Shown here: positions 7,704 through 15,832 of the stretch, one piece after another
Numbering within the stretch: the stretch's first letter is position 1
How the letters are laid out: each line of letters starts with the position of its first letter
From: Bacteroidota bacterium
GTDB lineage: Bacteria; Bacteroidota; Bacteroidia; Flavobacteriales; Weeksellaceae
Length of the DNA stretch: 34,608 bases
Assembly (NCBI GenBank): GCA_023419095.1
Contig: JAEZYN010000087.1
Span: 1 to 34,608, forward strand
Direction of reading: 5' to 3'
Translations under genes and position numbers: made by a program
The notes under the pieces: model-generated
Told to the model about the DNA's origin: nothing
Databases searched by the model: none
The model's input: the letters and a program-made list of their open reading frames with translations, nothing else

Positions 7704-8267
7704 TTATTTTACTCTTTCCAGGTAAGAACCTTCTTCTGTATTTACTTTAATCTTGTCGCCGGCTTCGATGAAAAGCGGAACCATAATGCGCGCACCAGTT
7801 TCTACGATTGCATTTTTCAGTGCGTTGGTCGCGGTGTTGCCTTTCACACCCGGATCAGCTTCGATGACGTCCAGGTACACTGTCGGTGGAATTTCGGCAG
7901 AAAGTGGCGATTCATCAGCTTCTTTAAGGATGATTGTCACTTCTTCGCCCGGCTTCATGAACTGTGAATTTTCGATCATGTCTTTATTAAGATAAATCTG
8001 AGAAAAATCGTCATTATTCATGAAGTGGAAACCGTTTTCGTCATCATACAGATACTGGAATTTTCGGGTGATCACTTTCACCTCATCGATCTTATGACCG
8101 GCAGAAAAAGTATTTTCAAGCACTTTTCCGTTCGTTACCGATTTCATTTTGGTTCTTACGAATGCAGGGCCTTTGCCCGGTTTTACGTGGAGAAATTCAA
8201 TGATTTTAAAAATATCATTGCTGAACTCGATGCACATTCCCTTTTTGATATCGTTGCTTGTCGCCAT
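7704..8267 (-). CDS. efp: Translation elongation factor P
   Basis: EF-P rescues ribosomes stalled on polyproline. The 187-residue length and three-domain layout are standard: a KOW-like domain I with HVKPGKGPAFVRTK, then two OB-fold domains ending in SYLERVK. The domain I tip carries K32 in PGKG, the position modified in other bacteria. The conserved PPTVYLDVIEADPGVKGNTA signature of domain II and III is intact. The gene lies between lpxA (78 bases upstream) and the lpxD paralogue, an order I recall as conserved in this class. No modification gene (epmA, earP) is nearby. Confidence 0.97.
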   Translation of the reverse strand: MATSNDIKKGMCIEFSNDIFKIIEFLHVKPGKGPAFVRTKMKSVTNGKVLENTFSAGHKIDEVKVITRKFQYLYDDENGFHFMNNDDFSQIYLNKDMIENSQFMKPGEEVTIILKEADESPLSAEIPPTVYLDVIEADPGVKGNTATNALKNAIVETGARIMVPLFIEAGDKIKVNTEEGSYLERVK

Positions 8268-8345
8268 TTATTTTTTAGTATATTTTTTTTAATATTTTAA
8301 TTTGTGGTTAGGGGTTTTATTGATTAAATTTTAATTGTTCAACCC

Positions 8346-9134
8346 TTATTCCTTCCCTGTTCCGTAACCTTTCACGATTCCGCGTGGAGAATTTCTGATA
8401 AATTCCAGGATTTCATCGCGTTCCACCGTGGGCAGCATTTCCTTTTCTATATAACTGCTCGCCTGCGACACATTCATTTTCATTTGAAAAATGGCGCGGT
8501 ATATTTTCTGAATTTCGAATATTTTCTCGTTGGTAAAACCGCGTCGGCGTAGACCCACCGAATTGATTCCCGCATAGGTCATCGGTTCGCGGGCTACTTT
8601 CACGTAAGGCGGAATGTCTTTCCGCACCAGGGTTCCTCCCGAAATCATTACGTGTTTACCTATTTTCCCGAACTGATGCACGGCGGAAAGTCCTCCCATT
8701 ACCGTATAATCGCCAATTTCTACATGGCCTGCGATACCGCAACCGTTGACGATGATGACACCGTTTCCAATGATACAGTCGTGAGCAATGTGGGAAGTAG
8801 CCATGATAAGACAGTCTTTACCAAGTTTGGTGTAGCCCAAAGCTTTGGTACCACGGTTTACCGTGACAGATTCGCGGATTGTCGTGTTATCACCGATGAT
8901 TACCTGCGTATCTTCACCGTCGAATTTCAGGTCCTGCGGGATAGCTGAAATCACGGTGCCGGGAAAAATTCGGCAGTTTTTACCGATTCGGGCTCCGTCC
9001 ATGATGGTCACATTCGGGCCTATCCAGGTGCCTTCGCCGATTTCTACATCACCCGCAATCGTAGTGAAAGGTTCTACGATTACGTTTTTCTTAATCTGTG
9101 CGCGTTTGTCTACGGCGGCTAACTGATGTACCAT
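8346..9134 (-). CDS. lpxA: UDP-N-acetylglucosamine acyltransferase LpxA
   Basis: This enzyme catalyses the first step of lipid A synthesis: transfer of a 3-hydroxyacyl chain from acyl carrier protein to UDP-GlcNAc in the cytoplasm. It has 262 residues, standard for the family. Hexapeptide repeats run from about 10 to 190 (VEIGEGTWIGPNVTI and similar). The catalytic histidine is H118 in SHIAHDC, equivalent to His125 of the E. coli enzyme. A helical C-terminal domain follows, beginning near GLRRRGFTNEKI. The ATG abuts the stop of lpxC-fabZ with no gap, so the two are translationally linked. Confidence 0.97.
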   Translation of the reverse strand: MVHQLAAVDKRAQIKKNVIVEPFTTIAGDVEIGEGTWIGPNVTIMDGARIGKNCRIFPGTVISAIPQDLKFDGEDTQVIIGDNTTIRESVTVNRGTKALGYTKLGKDCLIMATSHIAHDCIIGNGVIIVNGCGIAGHVEIGDYTVMGGLSAVHQFGKIGKHVMISGGTLVRKDIPPYVKVAREPMTYAGINSVGLRRRGFTNEKIFEIQKIYRAIFQMKMNVSQASSYIEKEMLPTVERDEILEFIRNSPRGIVKGYGTGKE

Positions 9135-10532
9135 TTAGTCCACTTTATTTTTAGCCACCTGAGCCATTAGTTCAGCTTCCACCACGATGCTGTCTCCCAC
9201 GTAGCCGTAGCCCTGCATGTGAACAATTCCGCGACGTATGGGTGAAATAAGTTCAATCTTGAAAACCATCGTGTCTCCAGGAACTACTTTCTTCTTGAAT
9301 TTTACTTTGTCAATTTTGATGAAATATGTTGAATAATTCTCAGGATCCGGCACACTGGCAAGTACCAGAATTCCACCTGTCTGCGCAAGCGCTTCAACCT
9401 GCAGAACGCCTGGCATTACCGGCTCTTTCGGGAAATGACCAACGAAGAAAGGTTCGTTCATCGTGACATTTTTTAACCCGACTACGTGCGAATCTGAAAG
9501 TTCCAACACCTTATCAATCAATAAGAAAGGCGGACGGTGCGGCATCAGACGCATAATTCCGTTGATATCGAAAACCGGTTCCTTGCTGATGTCGATATCC
9601 GGCACATTTTTCTTTTTCTGAAGTTTCCACTGACGGTTGAGTTTCTTTGCAAACTGAGTGTTTACAAAATGTCCCGGTTTGTTGGCGATTACCTTACCTT
9701 TAATTTTAACACCTACAAGCGCCAGATCACCGATTACATCGAGCAACTTGTGGCGTGCAGCTTCGTTAGGATAATTTAATGTCAGGTTATCTAAAATACC
9801 GTTCGGGCGGATCGAAACATTGTCTTTACCAAATGCTTTCTTAAGTTTTTCACCGGTTTCCGGCGTGAGTTCTTTGTCTACATAAACAATCGCATTCGAA
9901 ATGTCGCCACCTTTGATAAGTCCAGCGTCAAGCAGCATTTCAAGCTCGTGAAGGAAACTGAAGGTACGAGCCGAAGAAATTTCTTCTTTAAACTCGGAAA
10001 TATCTTTCAGCGTTGCATTCTGAGTGCCTAAAACTTTAGTACCAAAATCAACCATTGTCGTCACTTCATACGTTTCGGAAGGAATGATGGTAATTTCGGA
10101 GCCGCTTACCGGATCCACATAATTTAAAACCTCTTTTACCACAAGATATTCGCGGTCCATCTTCTGCTCTTCGATACCGGCGTTTTCAATTGCTTCCACG
10201 AAAAATTTAGATGAACCGTCTAAAATCGGCGGCTCAGCACTGTTCATTTCAAGGAAAGCATTATCAATATCGCATCCCACAAGCGCCGCCAAAAGGTGTT
10301 CGCAAGTATGAATTCGCACACCCAATTTTTCAAGCGTAGTTCCGCGCTCGGTAGTTGTCACGTAGTTTACATCCGCTTCTACCTGCGGCTTGCCTTCAAG
10401 GTCAGTACGCACAAATACGAATCCGGTATTTTCTTTTGCCGGTTTTATGGTAAGGGTAACCTCTCTGCCGGTGTGCAGTCCGATTCCACAGAGCGAAACT
10501 TCCTGTTTTAACGTTTTTTGTTTATCACTCAC
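9135..10532 (-). CDS. lpxC-fabZ: Bifunctional LpxC deacetylase / FabZ dehydratase
   Basis: A fusion of the zinc-dependent deacetylase that commits UDP-3-O-acyl-GlcNAc to lipid A with the 3-hydroxyacyl-ACP dehydratase that feeds fatty-acid elongation. The LpxC part (about 1-310) has SLCGIGLHTG and the zinc-site HTCEH with H79. The FabZ part (about 320-465) has LMPHRPPFLLIDKV, VGHFPKEPVMPGV with H366, and E380 in VEALAQTGG. I chose GTG at 10532 (VSDKQKTLKQEV), which gives 465 residues, the length I recall as usual for this fusion, and a GTGAGTGA overlap with the lpxD stop. The frame is open to an ATG at 10562, which would add ten atypical residues. The fusion is known for Bacteroidota. Confidence 0.93.
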   Translation of the reverse strand: MSDKQKTLKQEVSLCGIGLHTGREVTLTIKPAKENTGFVFVRTDLEGKPQVEADVNYVTTTERGTTLEKLGVRIHTCEHLLAALVGCDIDNAFLEMNSAEPPILDGSSKFFVEAIENAGIEEQKMDREYLVVKEVLNYVDPVSGSEITIIPSETYEVTTMVDFGTKVLGTQNATLKDISEFKEEISSARTFSFLHELEMLLDAGLIKGGDISNAIVYVDKELTPETGEKLKKAFGKDNVSIRPNGILDNLTLNYPNEAARHKLLDVIGDLALVGVKIKGKVIANKPGHFVNTQFAKKLNRQWKLQKKKNVPDIDISKEPVFDINGIMRLMPHRPPFLLIDKVLELSDSHVVGLKNVTMNEPFFVGHFPKEPVMPGVLQVEALAQTGGILVLASVPDPENYSTYFIKIDKVKFKKKVVPGDTMVFKIELISPIRRGIVHMQGYGYVGDSIVVEAELMAQVAKNKVD

Positions 10533-11559
10533 GGTCGTCAATATTTTTTGAATTTTCTTCAATGTTGCTGATGCGTTTCACAATTTCTGTAAAGTTGCGG
10601 AAATGCACATAGTTTCGTCTGTATTCGCTGGCATTGATGGCCGGCGATCCATACAGCACTTCGCCGTCTTTGGCGCTGGAATTCACGCCGCTCTGCGCCT
10701 GAATTTTAACATGATTTCCGATCTGGATGTGACCGACAACACCGACCTGGCCACCGATCTGGTTCCAGTCACCAATTATCGTTGAGCCGGCGATACCTGC
10801 CTGCGCAGCGATCACGTTATTTTCACCAATTTTTACGTTGTGTGCAATCTGAATAAGGTTGTCGATTTTAGTTCCTTTACCAATGATTGTAGAACCGATA
10901 GTTCCGCGGTCAATACTGCAGTTTGAACCTATTTCCACATGGTCACCCAGAACAACATTGCCCAATTGCGGGATTTTCTGGTAGCCATCTTTGGTCGGCT
11001 GGAAACCGAAACCGTCCGAACCGATGACGGTATTGGAATGAATCACACAGTCATCGCCCACCACACAGTAATCATAAATTCTAACGCCACTGTAAATGAC
11101 GCAGTTTTTACCTATTTTTACGTTTTTGCCGATATACACATGGGGGTAAATCTGGCTTCCGTCACCAATTTTTACTTTTTCGGAAACACAGGTGAAAGCA
11201 CCCACGTAGACGTTTTCGCCCACACTCGCCGTCTCATGAAAAACGGCGCCCTGCTCGATGCCGCTTCTGCGACCCTGCATTTCCTTGTACAGATTCATCA
11301 AAACCTGGAACGAAAGATACGCGTCTTCTACCGCGATAACGGTAACTGGATATTGTGTTTCGGTAAGCAGGCGCGCGGACACAATAAGTACCGAGCATTT
11401 TGCACTTTTAATAAAACCGGAAAACCGCTCTTGTGCAATAAACGAGAGGTGGCCAGGTTCGCAGCTTTCAATAGGTGAAACACCCGTTATTATGGCATTT
11501 TCGTCGCCAATGATCTTTCCGTCAATGATTGCTGCAATCTGCGATGCGGTGAACTCCAT
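10525..11559 (-). CDS. lpxD: UDP-3-O-(3-hydroxyacyl)glucosamine N-acyltransferase LpxD
   Basis: This enzyme adds the second (N-linked) hydroxyacyl chain to the lipid A precursor. With the start at 11559 (MEFTASQIAAII) it has 344 residues, the normal length. The N-terminal uridine-binding domain spans about 1-100, hexapeptide repeats about 105-320, with the SDGFGFQ motif near 181-187 and catalytic H240 in QIAHNVKIG. An in-frame ATG at 11595 would add twelve residues (MAIFGIFLSLQD), but these overlap the promoter and are not family-like. It is first in the minus-strand lipid A operon and overlaps the lpxC-fabZ start by eight bases. The -7 box ends only six bases before the ATG. Confidence 0.95.
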   Translation of the reverse strand: MEFTASQIAAIIDGKIIGDENAIITGVSPIESCEPGHLSFIAQERFSGFIKSAKCSVLIVSARLLTETQYPVTVIAVEDAYLSFQVLMNLYKEMQGRRSGIEQGAVFHETASVGENVYVGAFTCVSEKVKIGDGSQIYPHVYIGKNVKIGKNCVIYSGVRIYDYCVVGDDCVIHSNTVIGSDGFGFQPTKDGYQKIPQLGNVVLGDHVEIGSNCSIDRGTIGSTIIGKGTKIDNLIQIAHNVKIGENNVIAAQAGIAGSTIIGDWNQIGGQVGVVGHIQIGNHVKIQAQSGVNSSAKDGEVLYGSPAINASEYRRNYVHFRNFTEIVKRISNIEENSKNIDDRE

Positions 11560-11565
11560 ATCCTG

Positions 11566-11595
11566 CAAAGATAGGAAAATCCCAAATATTGCCAA
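11566..11595 (-). promoter_or_regulatory. Promoter of the lpxD-lpxC/fabZ-lpxA operon
   Basis: On the minus strand a TTG (11593-11595) is followed after 19 bases by TATCTTTG (11566-11573), an exact match to the Bacteroidota TTG / TAnnTTTG arrangement. The lpxD ATG is only six bases beyond the box, implying a leaderless or near-leaderless message. Confidence 0.7.
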
Positions 11596-11620
11596 TATTT
11601 TTTAAACCTGTCCGGCGCGC

Positions 11621-12832
11621 CTAAATTTCTCTGGGGAAGGCAAGAATATACTTGGTGTTCAGCTCATTGATCGCGGAAGAAAGTATCTGGTTTTCCGATT
11701 TTTCCAAAGTTATTTTGCTACCGTCTTTCTGCAGTAAATAAATTGGTTGCCGTTCTGTGTTGTAGGGCAGCAGACTGATAGAAATCTGATCTACGAGGTG
11801 TGCACCTTTTTCTGTACTAAAGACAACGTTGGTTCTCGCGATCTTGTCTTTTATAAAATCATCCGAAAAAGGCTGCGAGGAAATTATAGTACGCGGAAAA
11901 CTGCGGCCAATAACACATTTGCAGAGATAGCTCAGAAGCAGATCTTCGTGCCGGGTCCAGCTTTTCATCGCCTGAATGATATCTGTGTCGTCAAGTTCCG
12001 TAAAACGCGTAATGTCTTCATGTGTAGCTTCAGAAGATTGATTGCGGTGCAAAAAATAAGTCAGGTTTTCTGAGGCTGATAAATCTACGCCCTGCTGAAC
12101 CAAAGTCTTTGCTCGCGATAAAATTTTAACCAAAAGATGCTCCGCCAACGCCGAGGTTTTGTGATAATACACCTGCCAGTACATGAACATACGGGCTGTA
12201 AGGAAATTTTCAATTGAATAAATTCCTTTTGCATCGATGACCAGCTCATCATCCGCCACATTCATCATCGAGATGATGCGCTGCGTATTCACATTACCCT
12301 CAGAAACGCCGGTGTAGAAACTGTCGCGCTTCAGATAATCGAGGCGGTCCACATCAAGCTGGGAAGAAATCAGCTGATTGAAAAATTTGCGGTGGTATTT
12401 TCCTTTAAACATTTCAATCGCCATCGACAGTTCGCCGTCAAATTCAGTATTGAGTTTATCCATCAGCAAAAGCGAAAGTTTTTCATGATGCCAACTGTCC
12501 ATCAGCATGTTTTCGAGCGCATGAGAAAACGGGCCGTGGCCAATGTCATGCAGCAGGATCGCGAGCATCGCCGATTTTTCTTCGGCTTTTGAAATCTCAA
12601 TTCCTTTCAGTTTCAATGTTTCAAGCGCCGTAAACATCAGATGCATCGCGCCTAATGCGTGGTGGAAGCGCGTATGCGTAGCGCCCGGAAAAATCAGGTT
12701 TAATAATCCGGTTTGGGAAATGCGCCGCAGCCGCTGAAAATAGGGATGCTCGATAACATCGTACAAAATTTCATGCGGAATTTTAATAAAGCCATACACC
12801 GGATCATTGATTATCTTGAGTTTATTCGTCAT
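11621..12832 (-). CDS. HD-domain phosphohydrolase (dGTPase/SAMHD1-like)
   Basis: A 403-residue soluble protein of the HD superfamily. The metal-site motifs are complete: H57/H58 in TRFHHALGAMH, the H95-D96 doublet in LLHDIGHGPFSH, and the distal aspartate in DVDRLDYLKRD near residues 160-170. The N-terminal NDPVYGFIKIPHEILYDVI and LRRISQTGLLNLIFPGATHTR segments are shared with SAMHD1- and YdhJ-type hydrolases. Family members hydrolyse deoxynucleoside triphosphates or other phosphates; the substrate here is not known. It is divergent from porX, 211 bases apart, and converges with nothing: the lpxD promoter lies right after its stop on the same strand. Confidence 0.85.
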   Translation of the reverse strand: MTNKLKIINDPVYGFIKIPHEILYDVIEHPYFQRLRRISQTGLLNLIFPGATHTRFHHALGAMHLMFTALETLKLKGIEISKAEEKSAMLAILLHDIGHGPFSHALENMLMDSWHHEKLSLLLMDKLNTEFDGELSMAIEMFKGKYHRKFFNQLISSQLDVDRLDYLKRDSFYTGVSEGNVNTQRIISMMNVADDELVIDAKGIYSIENFLTARMFMYWQVYYHKTSALAEHLLVKILSRAKTLVQQGVDLSASENLTYFLHRNQSSEATHEDITRFTELDDTDIIQAMKSWTRHEDLLLSYLCKCVIGRSFPRTIISSQPFSDDFIKDKIARTNVVFSTEKGAHLVDQISISLLPYNTERQPIYLLQKDGSKITLEKSENQILSSAINELNTKYILAFPREI

Positions 12833-12866
12833 ACTTTCAGGTTCGGATTTAGCGTCAATGCAGCTT

Positions 12867-12874
12867 CAAAAATA
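12867..12874 (-). promoter_or_regulatory. Candidate -7 box for the HD-domain gene
   Basis: On the minus strand this reads TATTTTTG (TAnnTTTG), about 34 bases before the HD gene start. No clear TTG is seen at the -33 distance, so the call rests on the -7 box only. Confidence 0.4.
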
Positions 12875-12975
12875 GCGATTATAAAGTACATTCACGTTTT
12901 CTGAAATGCGGCTTTGAGCTTTTTATTTAACGGAATTTTAACTGCCTTTAAATTAAACTTGGCAATCTTTGTTTG

Positions 12976-12983
12976 TATTTTTG
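12976..12983 (+). promoter_or_regulatory. Candidate -7 box for porX
   Basis: TATTTTTG on the plus strand, 60 bases before the porX start. A TTGG lies upstream at 12959-12962, but only 14 bases away, shorter than the usual spacing. The region also carries the divergent HD-gene box, so the two genes appear to be driven back to back. Confidence 0.4.
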
Positions 12984-13043
12984 AAAACCTTAAAGTAAAA
13001 TACCAATCCTTTAAGATATTAATAAAAAATTTCAACAAAATAT

Positions 13044-14585
13044 ATGGCAAAATTGATTTGGATAGATGATGAAGTAGATTTACTAAAGCCTCATATCGTA
13101 TTTCTAGAAAATAAAGGGTACAAAGTTTCGCCTGTAAACAATGTGAACGAAGCGCTCGAGATGATAGAAAAGGAAAATTTCCAACTGGCATTACTTGATG
13201 AAAATATGCCCGGAATCGCAGGTCTGGAAGCCATTCCGATGATTAAAAACATCGATTCGGCAATAAAAATCGTAATGGTCACCAAAAATGAAGAGGAACA
13301 GATCATGGAACAGGCGATCGGTTCGCAGATCGCGGATTATATCTTAAAGCCCGTGAACCCGAACCAGGTGTTGCTTTCACTGAAAAAGAATCTGCAGGAA
13401 GACACCCTTGTGGAGCAAAAAACCATTCTGGAGTATCAGCAGGAATTCCGCAACCTATCGATGGAACTTTCGTATATGAAAACGTTTCAGGATTGGGCCG
13501 AGTATTACAAGAAAATCCTGAACTGGGAAGTGAAATTCGATAAGGTCTTTGATAACGAGTTTTCGGATTTGCTGCAGTCTCAAAAGGAAGAAGCAAACAT
13601 CCAGTTCTCAAAATTCATTGAAAACAACTATGAAGACTGGCTTCAAAGCAACGACAAGCCGATCATGAGCCATACACTGTTCAAAGACAAAATAAAACCT
13701 GAAGTAGAAAAAGAGAAAGTTTTGCTGCTGATGATCGACAACCTGCGTTACGACCAGTGGAAAGTCATCGAGCCGCTCTTCACGAAATTTTACAATAAAA
13801 CTTCCGAAGATTACTACTTCAGCATCTTACCTACAGCCACGCAATATGCGCGAAATTCGTTTTTTGCCGGACTTTTACCGTCTGAGATTGAAAAAAGATT
13901 TCCGCAGTTTTGGTTTAATGACAACGAGGAAGGCAACAAAAATGAGCACGAACGCGATTTCCTGGAAGACCAGATGAAACGTCTTGGTCTGTCGGGCAAA
14001 TCGATGAAATACCTTAAAATCCTTAACGCCGATTTTGAACGTAAAATTTTAGAAGATTTTAATCAGCACAAAAACAACGATTTACTGGTTATCGTCTATA
14101 ACTTCATCGATATTCTTTCGCATGCGAAGACCGATAATGTGATTGTAAACCAGCTCATCAGAGACGACAAGACGTTTCGTTCGCTTACTTACAACTGGTT
14201 TGAGAATTCGTCACTTTTAAAAATCATCAAACTGGCAGCGGAAAGCGGCTTCAAACTCGCCATCACCACCGATCACGGCACCATCTACGTGAAAAAACCG
14301 AGCAAAGTGGTGGGCGACCGGGAAACTTCAACCAACATCCGCTACAAAACGGGACGCAGCCTTACGTACGAGAACAGCGATGTGTGGGCGATTTCGAACC
14401 CGGAAAAACTGTTCCTGCCAAAAGGAAATCTGAGTTCCAAATATATCTTCGCGAAGAACAACATATTCTTAGCTTACCCAAAGAACTATAACCATTTCGT
14501 GAACTACTATAAAGAAACCTATCAGCACGGTGGTATTTCGCTTGAAGAAATGATCATCCCGATCAGCATTTTAGAGCCCAAATAG
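13044..14585 (+). CDS. porX: PorX-type response regulator with PglZ domain
   Basis: A 513-residue two-part protein. Residues 1-120 form a receiver domain with acidic pocket D8/D9, phosphoacceptor D52 in LLDENMPG, T80 and K102 in ILKPVN. A linker follows, then a PglZ/alkaline-phosphatase-like domain from about 200 to the end, with metal-site segments LLLMIDNLRYDQW, ATQYARNSFFAGLLP and AITTDHGT. This architecture is that of PorX, which controls the type IX secretion system in Porphyromonas and relatives and has phosphodiesterase activity on oligonucleotides in published work. The cognate kinase PorY is not adjacent, which is usual. A strong terminator follows. Confidence 0.93.
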   Translation: MAKLIWIDDEVDLLKPHIVFLENKGYKVSPVNNVNEALEMIEKENFQLALLDENMPGIAGLEAIPMIKNIDSAIKIVMVTKNEEEQIMEQAIGSQIADYILKPVNPNQVLLSLKKNLQEDTLVEQKTILEYQQEFRNLSMELSYMKTFQDWAEYYKKILNWEVKFDKVFDNEFSDLLQSQKEEANIQFSKFIENNYEDWLQSNDKPIMSHTLFKDKIKPEVEKEKVLLLMIDNLRYDQWKVIEPLFTKFYNKTSEDYYFSILPTATQYARNSFFAGLLPSEIEKRFPQFWFNDNEEGNKNEHERDFLEDQMKRLGLSGKSMKYLKILNADFERKILEDFNQHKNNDLLVIVYNFIDILSHAKTDNVIVNQLIRDDKTFRSLTYNWFENSSLLKIIKLAAESGFKLAITTDHGTIYVKKPSKVVGDRETSTNIRYKTGRSLTYENSDVWAISNPEKLFLPKGNLSSKYIFAKNNIFLAYPKNYNHFVNYYKETYQHGGISLEEMIIPISILEPK

Positions 14586-14619
14586 TTTTTTTTCATAGTT
14601 TATTTAATTTGGGCTGCGA

Positions 14620-14652
14620 GGCGGAAAAAATCTTTGATTTTTTCCGCCTTTT
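14620..14652 (+). terminator. Rho-independent terminator after porX
   Basis: A perfect 13-base stem, GGCGGAAAAAATC (14620-14632) / GATTTTTTCCGCC (14636-14648), with a three-base loop, followed by TTTTATTT. It lies 35 bases after the porX stop. Because the stem contains A and T runs it could also function on the minus strand. Confidence 0.85.
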
Positions 14653-14694
14653 ATTTATACCTCTAAAAAAAGCATTTTAACAAAATTCAAATCT

Positions 14695-14702
14695 TATTTT
14701 TG
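14695..14702 (+). promoter_or_regulatory. Candidate -7 box for xth
   Basis: TATTTTTG (TAnnTTTG) directly after the porX terminator, with 17 bases between box and xth ATG. No TTG is seen at the expected upstream distance, so it is a partial match, but the placement fits a promoter with a very short leader. Confidence 0.5.
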
Positions 14703-14719
14703 CACAAAAGAAAACAGAT

Positions 14720-15484
14720 ATGAAGATCATTTCCTATAACGTGAACGGAATACGCGCCGCATTTACCAAAAATTTTGTGGGCTGGCTGCAGCAAGCCGAT
14801 CCTGATATTGTCTGCGTTCAGGAAAGCAAGGCGGGAAATGACCAGATCGATATCGAAGCGCTAGAAAATGTAGGCTACAAAAGTTATTGGCACTGTGCTG
14901 TAAAAAAAGGATATTCCGGCGTGGGAATCGCTTCGAAAATAGAACCGCTGCATGTGGAATACGGCTGTGGCATCGAGCATTATGACTCCGAAGGAAGGAT
15001 AATGCGCGCAGATTTTGAAGGATTTTCGGTAATTTCGGTCTATGTTCCGTCCGCCAGTAATATAGAAAGACTGGGATTCAAGATGGAATTCTGTTATGAT
15101 TTTCTGGCTTATATTAAAAATTTAAAGATAACAATACCGAACCTGATTATTTGCGGCGACTTTAATATTTGCCATAAACCAATCGATATACACAACCCGG
15201 AAGGCCTTAAAAATGCGTCGGGATTTTTGCCGGTCGAGCGCGAATGGATGTCGAAGTTTATTGAAGAGTGCGGTATGATCGATTCTTTCCGTCACTTTAA
15301 TGATCAACCCGATTATTACACATGGTGGAGTTACCGGCAGAATTCGCGTGAGCGGAACAAAGGCTGGCGTCTCGATTATCATTTTGTTTCGGAATCCCTC
15401 GAACAGAGACTTTCGCGGTCTGTCATACTGAAAGAAGTTTTTCATTCAGATCATTGCCCGATCCTTCTTGAGCTGAAACCTTAG
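14720..15484 (+). CDS. xth: Exodeoxyribonuclease III
   Basis: A DNA-repair nuclease of the EEP superfamily: AP endonuclease and 3'-5' exonuclease in base excision repair. At 254 residues it is of standard length. The active-site residues are all visible: N7 (SYNVNG), E35 (VCVQESK), D147 and N149 (GDFNICH), and terminal D244-H245 (HSDHCPI). YTWWSYRQNSRERNKGWRLDY is the substrate-binding loop signature of the family. It stands alone between the porX terminator and a 348-base intergenic region. Confidence 0.96.
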   Translation: MKIISYNVNGIRAAFTKNFVGWLQQADPDIVCVQESKAGNDQIDIEALENVGYKSYWHCAVKKGYSGVGIASKIEPLHVEYGCGIEHYDSEGRIMRADFEGFSVISVYVPSASNIERLGFKMEFCYDFLAYIKNLKITIPNLIICGDFNICHKPIDIHNPEGLKNASGFLPVEREWMSKFIEECGMIDSFRHFNDQPDYYTWWSYRQNSRERNKGWRLDYHFVSESLEQRLSRSVILKEVFHSDHCPILLELKP

Positions 15485-15832
15485 CTCTAAACTTCAAATC
15501 TGCCCGTAAACAATTTTTTTATTTATAATATTTTGTAGAGTGAATACATCTTTGAATATCACAAACATAACAGCAATATTATAAATATTTATTAAAATTA
15601 GATAGATCCTGTGTTATTATCCACACGGTGGTACGTTGTTTGATTCACAAAAAACAAGAATTCAGACTGGAAAATATGTTTTTCATCAGATATTTTTAGT
15701 TTGAATTAATCCTGCACTCCTACAATTATTTTTGTCTAACCATATTCTGAATGCTCCGAGGTTCAGAATAATTTTTGGGTAAATTTGTCTGGCGGCGGGC
15801 AGCAACTAACATTAAAAAAAAATTATAACATT
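15485..15832 (+). promoter_or_regulatory. 348-base regulatory-looking intergenic region before the glf cassette
   Basis: No gene is seen here. The region is AT-rich and holds two -7-like boxes in the plus direction: TATTTTTG at 15727-15734 (with TTG at 15701-15703, 23 bases away) and TAAATTTG at 15780-15787. Between them is an inverted repeat, ATTCTGAA (15744-15751) / TTCAGAAT (15762-15769), with a ten-base spacer, followed by a short T-run. It could be an operator or a weak attenuator. The leader ends in AACATTAAAAAAA (15808-15820), 12 bases before the ATG, a motif shared with two later genes of the cassette. Confidence 0.45.

Noticed and set aside
10533..10562. Longer start for lpxC-fabZ at the ATG at 10562
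   Set aside because: It adds ten residues (KKIQKILTTV) unlike the family and overlaps lpxD by 38 bases; the GTG at 10532 gives the usual 465-residue protein.
10939..11478. 179-residue plus-strand ORF opposite lpxD
   Set aside because: It is a shadow of the repetitive hexapeptide-coding strand.
11560..11595. Longer start for lpxD at 11595
   Set aside because: The extra residues overlap the TTG / TAnnTTTG promoter and are not family-like.
12892..13191. 99-residue minus-strand ORF across the HD/porX promoter region
   Set aside because: It overlaps the porX start and both candidate promoters; basic low-information translation.
15785..15832. TTG start for the cassette glycosyltransferase at 15785
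   Set aside because: The TTG is inside a TAAATTTG box; the ATG at 15833 has the shared A-rich leader.
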